From: Palsa-1392 sp036493915
GTDB taxonomy: Bacteria > Verrucomicrobiota > Verrucomicrobiia > Chthoniobacterales > UBA10450
DNA: 64,000 nucleotides
Direction of reading: 5' to 3'
Assembly (NCBI GenBank): GCA_036493915.1
Contig: DASXPA010000137.1
Span: 1 to 64,000 of the forward strand
In this document: positions 43,460 to 50,529 of the stretch, in pieces
Numbering within the stretch: position 1 is the stretch's first letter
How the letters are laid out: the number at the start of each line of letters is the position of its first letter
Notes under the pieces: generated by a model
What the model saw: the letters and a program-made list of their open reading frames with translations, nothing else
The model's database searches: none
What the model was told of the DNA's origin: nothing
Translations under genes and position numbers: made by a program

Positions 43460-44815
43460 CTAACGTTGCAGCGCACTATCGATATAGGAGATCGTCTGCC
43501 GGATTTTGTCCTGCTCTTTCATCCGCTTCTTCACCAGTTTGCAGGCGTGCAGGACGGTGCCGTGATCGCGGCCGCCGAAGGCTTCGCCGATTTCGTTGAG
43601 CGACGCCTTCGTCAGTTCGCGCGCGAGATACATCGCGATCTGGCGCGGGAAAGCGATGTTGGCGGGGCGGCGTTTGCTCGTCATGTCGGCGAGACGGACG
43701 TCGAAGTGCTCGGCTACGCGTTTCTGAATTTGATCGATCGTGACCGAGCGGCGCGCTTCCTCCTGGAGAATGTCCTTGAGGAGGTGCTCGACGACTTCGT
43801 GCGTCAGCTCCTTGCCGCTGAGTGAGGCGAAGGAGGCGACGCGCATGAGCGCGCCTTCGAGGCGCCGGACGTTGGTCTTGATGCGCTCCGCGAGGAAATC
43901 GAAAATCTCCGCGCGCAACTTGATGTGGAGGGCGTGTGCCTTCTTGCGCAAAATGGCCATCCGCGTCTCGACGTCGGGCGGCTGCAGCTCCGCGGTCAGG
44001 CCCCATTCGAAACGCGAGACGAGGCGGTGCTCGAGGTTGGCAATTTCCGACGCGGGCCGATCGCTCGAGAGGACGATCTGTTTATGCCCATCGAACAGGG
44101 TGTTGAAGGTGTGAAAAAATTCTTCCTGCGAGCGTTCTTTGCCGCCGAGGAAATGGATGTCGTCGATGAGAAGAAGATCGGCCTGGCGATACCGTTTGCG
44201 AAATTTGACGAGGTTGTTGTGCTGAATCGCGTCGATGAACTCGTTGATGAACAACTCGCTCGAGAGATACATCACTTTGGTGTTCTTGCCGCTGTTGGCG
44301 ATGTAGTGCCCGATCGCCTGCATGAGATGCGTTTTGCCGAGGCCGACGCCGCCGTAAACGAAGAGTGGGTTGTACGTTTTCGCGGGCGATTGGGCGACGG
44401 CGAGGCTGGCGGCGTGCGCGATCTGATTGTTAGGCCCGACAACGAATGATTCGAAGGTGTTACGCGGATTAAGCCCGGGGCAGGCTTTGCATTTCGCTTT
44501 TCCCGTGGCGGACCTGGTATCCGATGCGGCTGCGGGATCGAGTCCGGGCAATTCATCCGAACTTTCGACGGCGCAGACAAAAGCGACTTGCCGCGGACCG
44601 CCCAAAACCGACGTAATCGCCCCTTGCAGCGCCGGCATGTGATTACTCTCGATCCAGAATTGATAGATGTTGTTTGGAACCAGGAGGGTGACGGTGTCGG
44701 CGGTCGCGCTTGTCAGCTTCACGGCGGAAAACCAGCGCTTGAAAGTGTCGGCGCTGACCTGGGGTTTTAGAGCGGCAGCAAGCTTCGTCCACAACTGGGC
44801 ACACTTCTCGTCCAT
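43460..44815 (-). CDS. dnaA: Chromosomal replication initiator DnaA
   Basis: A 451-aa initiator ATPase. Domain I begins MDEKCAQLWTKLAAALKPQV. Domain III (AAA+) begins at NPRNTFESFVVGPNNQIAHA with Walker A YGGVGLGKTHLMQAIG, Walker B LLLIDDIHFLGGKERSQEEF, and sensor VLSSDRPASEIANLEHRL. Domain IV contains the DnaA signature AFGGRDHGTVLHACKLVKKR for DnaA-box recognition. The linker (domain II) is short and carries an unusual Cys pair in GKAKCKACPGLN (C-x2-C). The start at 44815 precedes a 600-base intergenic region holding DnaA-box-like sites. Confidence 0.97.
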   Translation of the reverse strand: MDEKCAQLWTKLAAALKPQVSADTFKRWFSAVKLTSATADTVTLLVPNNIYQFWIESNHMPALQGAITSVLGGPRQVAFVCAVESSDELPGLDPAAASDTRSATGKAKCKACPGLNPRNTFESFVVGPNNQIAHAASLAVAQSPAKTYNPLFVYGGVGLGKTHLMQAIGHYIANSGKNTKVMYLSSELFINEFIDAIQHNNLVKFRKRYRQADLLLIDDIHFLGGKERSQEEFFHTFNTLFDGHKQIVLSSDRPASEIANLEHRLVSRFEWGLTAELQPPDVETRMAILRKKAHALHIKLRAEIFDFLAERIKTNVRRLEGALMRVASFASLSGKELTHEVVEHLLKDILQEEARRSVTIDQIQKRVAEHFDVRLADMTSKRRPANIAFPRQIAMYLARELTKASLNEIGEAFGGRDHGTVLHACKLVKKRMKEQDKIRQTISYIDSALQR

Positions 44816-45421
44816 GGCGACTTGTTAACAGCGTTAAATAACGCCGGAAATGCGCAGCTGCGGTGGGTGGTCGAAAGCGGAGGGCCTTTCTGGAAGAGAG
44901 AATCCAGTGCCGATCGGGCCGCCGGGATCCCGAAGGAGCGCCTGAAAAAGCCGCATACACGAGGGAAAACAATCTTTTTGCCCGGGCGGAAACGCGTTAC
45001 CCGAGGGGGAGAACGCGACGGAGGCGCGCGTCGGAATAAGTCTGGGATCAATTTTCATATATTCACTCCGGTTGCGGGCCACTGACCTTATTCACACTCT
45101 ATTCACACCGACGATTTTGCCTCCGCCGAGCGGCTTCAGACTAGAAACCAGCCGGGGGGCAAACAAGCAGAAATCCGAATTTTATTTCGCGCTTTCGCTC
45201 AGAAAATTCTTGACGGTCGAGACTGATTGGCAGGTCCGATGTTTTCCCTCGCGAGAGCTTATTTCATCAGTTCGTTAGTCGTTAGGTAAGGCTTGCCGGC
45301 GAGCTCCCGAACGCCGCCGTTTGTTTCGGAGATGGCGCTTCCGGTCGCGCAAAAGGGTTCGCACCGCCGTCATTTTGTCCGAAAGTCTGGGACGTTTTAC
45401 GCCATGCGAGGTCAAATCAGA
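44816..45421. promoter_or_regulatory. Putative oriC / dnaA regulatory region
   Basis: This 606-base non-coding gap lies upstream of dnaA in a dnaA-dnaN cluster. It contains a perfect DnaA box consensus, TTATTCACA, at 45088-45096, and a one-mismatch box, CTATTCACA, at 45099-45107 in the same orientation 11 bases later, plus a weaker ATATTCACT at 45059-45067. Its middle (45160-45220) is A+T-richer than its surroundings. A TCGTTAGTCGTTAGG tandem of the dispersed motif is at 45272-45286. Gene order and boxes support an origin or dnaA autoregulation; the number of clear boxes is low, so this is tentative. Confidence 0.5.
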
Positions 45422-45823
45422 ATGCCCGCTCGAATCGAGATCGGACTGCTGCTGGCGGTCCTTCTCGCGGTCGGCTGCGGCACGGTCTCGGGTCCGGCGC
45501 CGCACTCGATCACGCACATCGTTCTGATGTGGATGAAGCATCCGGAGCGGCCGGGCGATCGCGCGCAGCTGATCCGGGGCGCACAATCGCTGCGGGTGAT
45601 CCCTGGGGTCGTGAAAGTGGAAGCGGGCCGCACGCTGCCGCCCGCGAGTCCAACGCTCCCGACGGGCGTCGATCGGAGTTTCGACCTCGCGGTGGTAGTG
45701 AGGTTTCGCGATCGCTTTGCGCTCGATCGTTTTGAACAAGACCCGCGCCGTCTGGCGGCAGTCGAGCGCTATCTGCGCCCACTCGTGAGGCATTACGAGG
45801 TCTACAACCTGGGCGATCGTTAG
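45422..45823 (+). CDS. Dabb-domain (stress-responsive A/B barrel) lipoprotein
   Basis: A 133-aa protein with a signal sequence ending in a lipobox (IGLLLAVLLAVGCGT; L-A-V-G-C) and a Dabb ferredoxin-like barrel: SITHIVLMWMKHPERPGDRA, then SFDLAVVVRFRDRFALDRFE and RRLAAVERYLRPLVRHYEVY. Dabb proteins are small dimeric barrels of varied function; a membrane-anchored form is less usual. The start at 45422 has GAGG eleven bases before it; starts at 45404 and further upstream are possible but lengthen the signal peptide. Its stop codon TAG is part of a dispersed 9-mer at 45817-45825. The next gene starts seven bases later. Confidence 0.78.
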   Translation: MPARIEIGLLLAVLLAVGCGTVSGPAPHSITHIVLMWMKHPERPGDRAQLIRGAQSLRVIPGVVKVEAGRTLPPASPTLPTGVDRSFDLAVVVRFRDRFALDRFEQDPRRLAAVERYLRPLVRHYEVYNLGDR

Positions 45824-45829
45824 GCACCG

Positions 45830-46348
45830 ATGCGGCTTTTTCGCGCGGCGCTGGCTGCCTTCATCCTGCTTCCTCTACTCTCCTGCGCGGCGGATGAGAT
45901 CCCTCCGCCTTTTGGCTTTCGCTGGAATGATAAGGCGGCGCGGGTCGAGCGTGTCCTCAAAGGCGCGAAGGCGAAGATCGTCTCGCGCGAGACAAGCGGT
46001 GCGAAACAGGTCTGGACGGTGACGGGGCTCATCCATCCGGGCTTGAAGCGGACGCTATTTACCTTCAAGGCGGGACTGCTCACCCAGGTGGAATTGCAGT
46101 ACGAATATCCGGATTGGACGCTGGAGCATTACAACGAGCGGATGGGGGAGATCCGGCGTTATTTCGATTCGAAATACGGGATCGGGCGCTTGATTTCACG
46201 CTCGCGCGACAACGAGACGAAAGTGATACAGACGCTCGTGGGATATCAATGGGTGGTCGGGAAATCGGCGCTCGAGCTCTTCTATTTTTCCGCGCAGGAG
46301 GGCAAAAATATCTACCGAAATATTACGGTGACGTACAAGGCAATCTGA
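45830..46348 (+). CDS. Predicted lipoprotein of unknown function
   Basis: A 172-aa protein starting MRLFRAALAAFILLPLLSCA, with lipobox L-L-S-C, so the mature form begins at cysteine 19. The rest (PPPFGFRWNDKAARVERVLK, then LTQVELQYEYPDWTLEHYNE and RMGEIRRYFDSKYG) looks like a folded periplasmic domain, and no family is recognised. It follows the Dabb lipoprotein gene by six bases, so both are probably one transcript. Downstream is a short hairpin (46379-46406) separating it from the convergent def gene. Confidence 0.75.
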   Translation: MRLFRAALAAFILLPLLSCAADEIPPPFGFRWNDKAARVERVLKGAKAKIVSRETSGAKQVWTVTGLIHPGLKRTLFTFKAGLLTQVELQYEYPDWTLEHYNERMGEIRRYFDSKYGIGRLISRSRDNETKVIQTLVGYQWVVGKSALELFYFSAQEGKNIYRNITVTYKAI

Positions 46349-46378
46349 GTTCGAAAAGCTCTGACCGCGCGCCCACTC

Positions 46379-46406
46379 GTCATCCTTAGCTGCGCTTAGG
46401 ATGGCA
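46379..46406. terminator. Short hairpin between convergent genes
   Basis: CATCCTTAGC at 46381-46390 and GCTTAGGATG at 46394-46403 pair with one mismatch around a three-base loop, flanked by GT and GC. The arm sequence matches the end of the GTCATTCTGA repeat family. It stands between the lipoprotein stop and the def stop and could act as a bidirectional terminator. Confidence 0.5.
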
Positions 46407-46416
46407 AAGTCTACGC

Positions 46417-46983
46417 CTAACGCCCCGCTCGCGGCGCGTTCTCTTTCTGCATCCGTTTCAGCCGGTTGCGCAACGCCACTTTGGTCGCCGCGCTCATCCG
46501 ATCGATAAAAAGGATGCCGTTGAGATGATCAACCTCGTGTTGCAAGGCGCGCGCGAGCAGACCGGTGGCTTCAATTTCAATCGGCTCTCCTTCGAGAGTT
46601 TCGGCCCGGGCGACAATCGCGGCGGCGCGCAGGATGTCAGCGGTGATCTCGGGAAAACTAAGGCAGCCTTCCACGCCAACTTCTGTTTCCGCGCCTAACG
46701 ACAGCTCGGGATTCACCAGCACCAGCGGCATCGCCGTCGCCGGTTCCACTTCGGCGCCGTTTAACTTCATCGTGCTCGGCCGTTCTTCCACCTGGCTCAC
46801 ATCGATGACCGTGAGCTGGAGCGCTTCACCGATCTGTTGCGCGGCCAGCCCGACGCCATTCGCTTCGCGCATCGTTTCGATCATGTTCGCGGCCAGCTCG
46901 CGAAGACATTCATCGACCTTCTCGATGCGCCTGCCTTTCGCGCGCAAGACCGGATCGCCGTAGCGGACAATGGGCAGTTTCAT
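46417..46983 (-). CDS. def: Peptide deformylase Def
   Basis: A 188-aa metallohydrolase that removes the formyl group from nascent proteins. The three family motifs are intact: GVGLAAQQIG (about residues 43-52), VEGCLSFPEI (Cys metal ligand) and ALQHEVDHLNGILFIDRM (HExxH-type HEVDH). The N-terminus MKLPIVRYGDPVLRAKGRRI is standard. Its ATG overlaps the exbD stop by four bases, so it is the last gene of a tonB-exbB-exbD-def operon, an unusual partnership of translation and envelope genes. A dispersed 9-mer lies at 46693. Confidence 0.96.
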   Translation of the reverse strand: MKLPIVRYGDPVLRAKGRRIEKVDECLRELAANMIETMREANGVGLAAQQIGEALQLTVIDVSQVEERPSTMKLNGAEVEPATAMPLVLVNPELSLGAETEVGVEGCLSFPEITADILRAAAIVARAETLEGEPIEIEATGLLARALQHEVDHLNGILFIDRMSAATKVALRNRLKRMQKENAPRAGR

Positions 46984-47390
46984 TTTCCGGCACCCTGAGT
47001 GAAAGCCGGGAGGTTCTTCACCCCGGCGAGTTTGAGCGCGTCCATCACTTTTACGATGATGCCGAAGGAGGCTTTCGTATCAGCCTTCAAGACTAACGAA
47101 CTCTTCCGCTCCGGCGGGAGATTGGTGATCGCTTCCTGCAGTTTTTCCACGGCGATCGTTTTGCCGTCGAGCTTGAGCCCATCGTTCGCATCCACGCTCA
47201 CGATCGCGTGCTGCAGCTCGGCCGGTTTTGAGGTCGAGGTTTTCGACTCGGGGAGATTGATCTGCACCTCCGGTTGATCGGTTTTGAAAGTCGTCGAGAC
47301 GACAAAAAAGATCAGCAGAATCGTCAGGATATCGACGAGCGATACGATGATGATCGACGGCGCGCGGCGCTTCCGGACGGCAAACTTCAT
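46980..47390 (-). CDS. exbD: ExbD/TolR family energy-transducing protein
   Basis: A 136-aa inner-membrane protein with a single N-terminal helix (APSIIIVSLVDILTILLIFF) containing the conserved Asp in SLVDILTILL, which is needed for proton-driven work, and a periplasmic domain (KTDQPEVQINLPESKTS onwards). It forms the motor with the ExbB homologue encoded 21 bases upstream and drives the TonB-like protein at the head of the operon. Its stop overlaps the def start by four bases. Assignment to ExbD rather than TolR rests on the adjacent TonB-like gene. Confidence 0.88.
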   Translation of the reverse strand: MKFAVRKRRAPSIIIVSLVDILTILLIFFVVSTTFKTDQPEVQINLPESKTSTSKPAELQHAIVSVDANDGLKLDGKTIAVEKLQEAITNLPPERKSSLVLKADTKASFGIIVKVMDALKLAGVKNLPAFTQGAGK

Positions 47391-47411
47391 GGAGAGCGAT
47401 CGCGCGGCTCG

Positions 47412-48143
47412 TCAGGTCAAAGGGGTTGCCGCGTGTGTCATCGCGGGCGGAGCTATCGGCGGAGCGAGGCGTGAAGACATCCCCTCCGGGATACGCCCAT
47501 AGTAACATTTGCTGATTAGTTCCACGACCAGCGTCTCCATTTCCACCGACATGACCTCGACCTTTTTCGAGAAGTAGCTGAAGGCGATCAATGTCGGCAC
47601 CGCGATCGACAATCCGAAAACAGTCGCGTTGAGCGCTTCGGAGATGCCAAGAGCAATCACCTTGGTATCGGCCGTGCCAGCGGTAAGACCGAGATGGGAA
47701 AAGACGTGCACCAGTCCGGAGACGGCGCCGATCAGGCCTAACAATGGCGCGATGCCGGTGATGATCTCGAGGACGATGAGGCCGCGCTCGAGGATCACCA
47801 TTTCGTGGCGCGCCCGGGTTTCGACCACTTCCACGTTTTCCGAACGCGGCGCGCGGAGATGCTGTAAGGCGACACGCACGATGCGGGCGAGTGAGGAATC
47901 ATCTTCCAGCACAATGCGTGTGAGCCGCTCTGGATTTCCGCCGGGCGAGAGTCGCTCGATCTCGCTTTCGAGCACGAGTGGGAGCACGTTTTTTCGCCGC
48001 AGCGCCACCGTCCGCAGAATGATCACCGTCAACGCGACGATTGAGCAGATGAGCAAAGGCCACATGAAAAGGCCGCCCCGAAGAAGGAAATCGATGACTG
48101 CTTGGAAAGGACTGGTCGCATCCGCGAGAAAGAAAGTCGTCAT
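47412..48143 (-). CDS. exbB: ExbB/MotA/TolQ family proton channel protein
   Basis: A 243-aa membrane protein with three helices: FLLRGGLFMWPLLICSIVAL near residue 19, and the paired helices of the TolQ/ExbB signature (LIVLEIITGIAPLLGLIGAV, then ISEALNATVFGLSIAVPTLI). The segment GLIGAVSGLVHVF and the Thr of NATVFGLSIAVPTL belong to the proton channel. It energises the TonB-like protein. The start overlaps the tonB-like stop (48140-48143), and exbD follows. The C-terminal tail is Ala/Pro-rich and unconserved. Confidence 0.9.
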   Translation of the reverse strand: MTTFFLADATSPFQAVIDFLLRGGLFMWPLLICSIVALTVIILRTVALRRKNVLPLVLESEIERLSPGGNPERLTRIVLEDDSSLARIVRVALQHLRAPRSENVEVVETRARHEMVILERGLIVLEIITGIAPLLGLIGAVSGLVHVFSHLGLTAGTADTKVIALGISEALNATVFGLSIAVPTLIAFSYFSKKVEVMSVEMETLVVELISKCYYGRIPEGMSSRLAPPIAPPAMTHAATPLT

Positions 48144-49159
48144 CGGTTCGCGAAAATCGTGAAGGTTTCCTCCATTGTAAAGTGACCTTCGGGCAGAGTC
48201 GGGAGGAGGTCGTCGGGAATCGGCGGGAACTTCGTCTCCTCGACCGAACGCAGGGCAATGCTCGCCGTCGCCTCCGTCGTCGTGTTCTCGGTCACGCGGA
48301 GGTTTTTGATCGTGCCGTCGGCAAGAATGTCGAAGCTGACGGCGGTGGTGCCAATGCTCGCAAGGTCCATGCGCTCGCCGATGTAATAATACCAGCGCGA
48401 GCCGATCGCGTCTTCGATCTGCTTTTTGTAACGGCCGAGCGGGGTGCCGACGGCGTTGACGGCCGAGCGGCCGCGGTTGGTGATCCCGCCGCGGATGATG
48501 GTCTGCTGCTGGAGATCGCGATAAGCCGAAGCCGGGGTGGGCGGGGTGGCCGACTCTTCCGGTGTCGGAGTCGGGGTGACGCTCGGTGTGGGGGCTTGCG
48601 TTGCTTCCTCCGTGCTTGGCGGCGAAGGAATCGGCGTCGGCGTTTTCGTGAGGAGCGCGAGTTGGTCCTCTGCCGGGGTGGGGGTAACGGACTCGTTAGG
48701 CGTGGGGGTCGGGGTCGACTTTGGCGGAGCGCTCGGCGCTGGGGTCGGCTGTGGTTGCGCACCCTTTTGCGCGAAAGATTGTTCGTGCGTTTCGAGGTTC
48801 ATGAAAGGACGTTCCTTCCCGTCCTGACCCGGGAAAAAGTTGTCTTTCTTGGCCGCTTTCTCCGAGGCGGCGACCGAGTTCTCATTCGCTTCGAAAGTTT
48901 TCTCCTTTGGCGCCACGGCGGACTTGCGCGACTCATCGACCACCGTCGTCGGGGCGTTTTTTGGGACGAGGGGCCGCGGCGTTGCCTCGGGCGGCGGCTC
49001 CACGATCGTCAACTGCGGCGCGGCCGCTTCCGTTTCCTCGGGCAGGATCGGCTCTGTCTTGCCGGCAAAAGCTGCCAGGGAGAGCCCGATGAGCAGATGG
49101 AGAACGAGCGAGGCGAGCACAGCCCACCAGATTTTTCGCCGATCCCGATTTGGTTCCAT
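48140..49159 (-). CDS. TonB-like energy transducer
   Basis: A 339-aa protein: N-terminal membrane anchor (WWAVLASLVLHLLIGLSLAA), a long Pro/Thr/Glu-rich periplasmic spacer with many PTPTP repeats (about residues 120-215), and a C-terminal domain (YKKQIEDAIGSRWYYYIGER, then SFDILADGTIKNLRVTENTT) typical of TonB/TolA C-terminal folds. It would link inner-membrane energy to outer-membrane receptors. The start at 49159 (MEPNRDRRKIWW) is chosen because the upstream 21 residues of the longer frame are unconserved. It heads the operon with exbB, exbD and def. No TonB-dependent receptor is in the window. Confidence 0.82.
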   Translation of the reverse strand: MEPNRDRRKIWWAVLASLVLHLLIGLSLAAFAGKTEPILPEETEAAAPQLTIVEPPPEATPRPLVPKNAPTTVVDESRKSAVAPKEKTFEANENSVAASEKAAKKDNFFPGQDGKERPFMNLETHEQSFAQKGAQPQPTPAPSAPPKSTPTPTPNESVTPTPAEDQLALLTKTPTPIPSPPSTEEATQAPTPSVTPTPTPEESATPPTPASAYRDLQQQTIIRGGITNRGRSAVNAVGTPLGRYKKQIEDAIGSRWYYYIGERMDLASIGTTAVSFDILADGTIKNLRVTENTTTEATASIALRSVEETKFPPIPDDLLPTLPEGHFTMEETFTIFANR

Positions 49160-49246
49160 GAGTGCTTTTGTCGCTGCAGGAGAGTGAGCCGTCGGATGAA
49201 AGCGCGCCGCGCGCCGGCCCAAGCGATTTTCCGGCGGGAAATTATC

Positions 49247-50119
49247 TCAGCTCCTCCGGGCTGACAACCGGCGCGGGCTCGTCTTGCGCGCGTGATGAAA
49301 GAGATATTGCTGCGCGTAACCGCCATGTCCTCCGAAATATTTCGCGCTGAACTTCTGCAATTCGCCGGGCCGGAACTTGCGCCGCCGCGGGAAATATTTT
49401 TCGCGAAGGACGCGCTCGACCCAGACGTCGATCGGAAACGCGCGCAACCGTTCATAGGCGAAGAGCATCACGCAATGCGCGACCTTGATCCCAACCCCGG
49501 GCAGCGCGCAGAGCTGCGCGCGCAATTCCTCATCGGGAAGCATGGCAATTCGCTCAAGGTTCACCTCGCCGTTGGCAACGAGCCGCGCCGTGGCGAGGAG
49601 ATTCTTCGCCCGATAACCGAGTGCGCAATCGCGCAAGGTCGCTTCTTCCAGCTCTGCGATTCGTCGCGCTGTGGGATACGTGTGGACGGTCGCCCCGTCT
49701 AACGAACGCGCTTCGCCGAAGCGCCGTCGCAGCGTCTGCGAAATCTGCCGGATGTGCACGACCTGTTTCATCGAAGAGGTGATGAAGGTGGCGAGGCATT
49801 CCCAGCGCGGCTGCCGCATGATGCGCAAGCCGCGGCAATAACTGCGCGCCGCTTGCATCGCGGGATCATCAGGCAAACTCGCGCCGATCTCTCCGAGTGG
49901 ATGATCGAGGGCAAAGTAGCGGGCGCAGATTTCCGCGCTGCCGCGACTGACGAAAAGCGGTGTGCCGCGCTGCTCGAGGTAAACTGCGCGTTCGCCGATC
50001 GTCCCGACAAATCCCGCGCCTAACGACTCCCAATGAAACGTTTGCCCGGAGTCGAGAGTGAGCGCGAGATCGAAATCCGGCGCCGGAATTGCGACAAGTT
50101 TGCGAGCGCTCTTTGCCAT
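49247..50119 (-). CDS. ogg: 8-oxoguanine DNA glycosylase (OGG1-type HhH-GPD)
   Basis: A 290-aa base-excision repair glycosylase/lyase. The N-terminal OGG domain begins ARKLVAIPAPDFDLALTLDS, then GQTFHWESLG. The HhH-GPD domain has LCALPGVGIKVAHCVMLFAY, with the catalytic Lys in GIK, and the catalytic Asp in AFPIDVWVERVL. The start at 50119 is preferred; an in-frame ATG at 50134 lies in the GTCATTCTGA repeat that begins at 50130. A decayed second copy of parts of this gene is at 53034-53163. The symporter that would be its divergent neighbour survives intact only at 53518. Confidence 0.9.
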   Translation of the reverse strand: MAKSARKLVAIPAPDFDLALTLDSGQTFHWESLGAGFVGTIGERAVYLEQRGTPLFVSRGSAEICARYFALDHPLGEIGASLPDDPAMQAARSYCRGLRIMRQPRWECLATFITSSMKQVVHIRQISQTLRRRFGEARSLDGATVHTYPTARRIAELEEATLRDCALGYRAKNLLATARLVANGEVNLERIAMLPDEELRAQLCALPGVGIKVAHCVMLFAYERLRAFPIDVWVERVLREKYFPRRRKFRPGELQKFSAKYFGGHGGYAQQYLFHHARKTSPRRLSARRS

Positions 50120-50129
50120 TTCGTATTTT

Positions 50130-50234
50130 GTCATTCTGACCGCAGCGAAGAACCTCGCAACTTATCCGAGGTTTCGTTTGGTCTGCATCGCCGCGAGTGG
50201 CTCGCGAGATTCTTCGCTGCGCTTTGGATGACAA
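50130..50234. repeat. GTCATTCTGA-family repeat
   Basis: GTCATTCTGACCGCAGCGAA at the left and TTCGCTGCGCTTTGGATGAC at the right are near-complementary ends of a hairpin-forming element of about 105 bases. It lies upstream of ogg and downstream of nothing intact: the following bases are a relic of the symporter 5' region. The related copy at 53174 holds the same position beside the ogg relic. Confidence 0.75.
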
Positions 50235-50261
50235 GTCTATCGCCGTTCCCGTTTCGTCCGC

Positions 50262-50400
50262 CGGAAAATTCCCTGGCGCTTCACGAATTCTGGCAGCTAA
50301 CAACCAACCGGTGGATGGACGCTCCGCCATCGATAGCAGAGTTCTGCTCATCTATTTTTTCCTCTCCATTGGGCCCGAAAGAAGGACAACCTTGAGAGCT
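50262..50400 (+). pseudogene. Relic of the symporter 5' region and start
   Basis: The segment from about 50262, with AATTCTGGCAGCTAACAA at 50285-50302, matches 53478-53515 upstream of the intact symporter. From the GTG at 50312 the translation VDGRSAIDSRVLLIYF aligns with VDVRLLIDSGVLLLYF of the symporter at 53518. After about 17 codons the copy has a deletion and then degenerates (IGPERRTTL against MGRKEDNLE). No further symporter sequence follows. It is therefore a truncated duplicate. The remaining bases to 50529 hold only the hairpin at 50503-50520. Confidence 0.75.
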
Positions 50401-50502
50401 TCGGCCCTTGGCGGTGACTCATCCTTGGGTGGGGCGGGCGCTCGCTTCCCCGTCGCGGCCGAGACCAAGCGCGAACGAAGATCAAATTTACGCGATCAAC
50501 AA

Positions 50503-50520
50503 GATCGGTGGCGACCGATC
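50503..50520. terminator. Hairpin downstream of the matrixin-like gene
   Basis: GATCGGTGGCGACCGATC is a perfect 7-base stem with a four-base loop, ending ten bases past the stop codon of the minus-strand gene at 50530. There is no strong T-tract. Confidence 0.4.
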
Positions 50521-50529
50521 GCCGCAGGG

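Noticed and set aside
48537..48827. Gly/Val-rich plus-strand frame opposite the TonB spacer
   Set aside because: It is the complement of the PTPTP repeats of the TonB-like protein, not a gene.
48182..49264. 360-codon plus-strand frame
   Set aside because: Arg-rich shadow of the tonB-like gene, which has a clear anchor, spacer and C-terminal domain.
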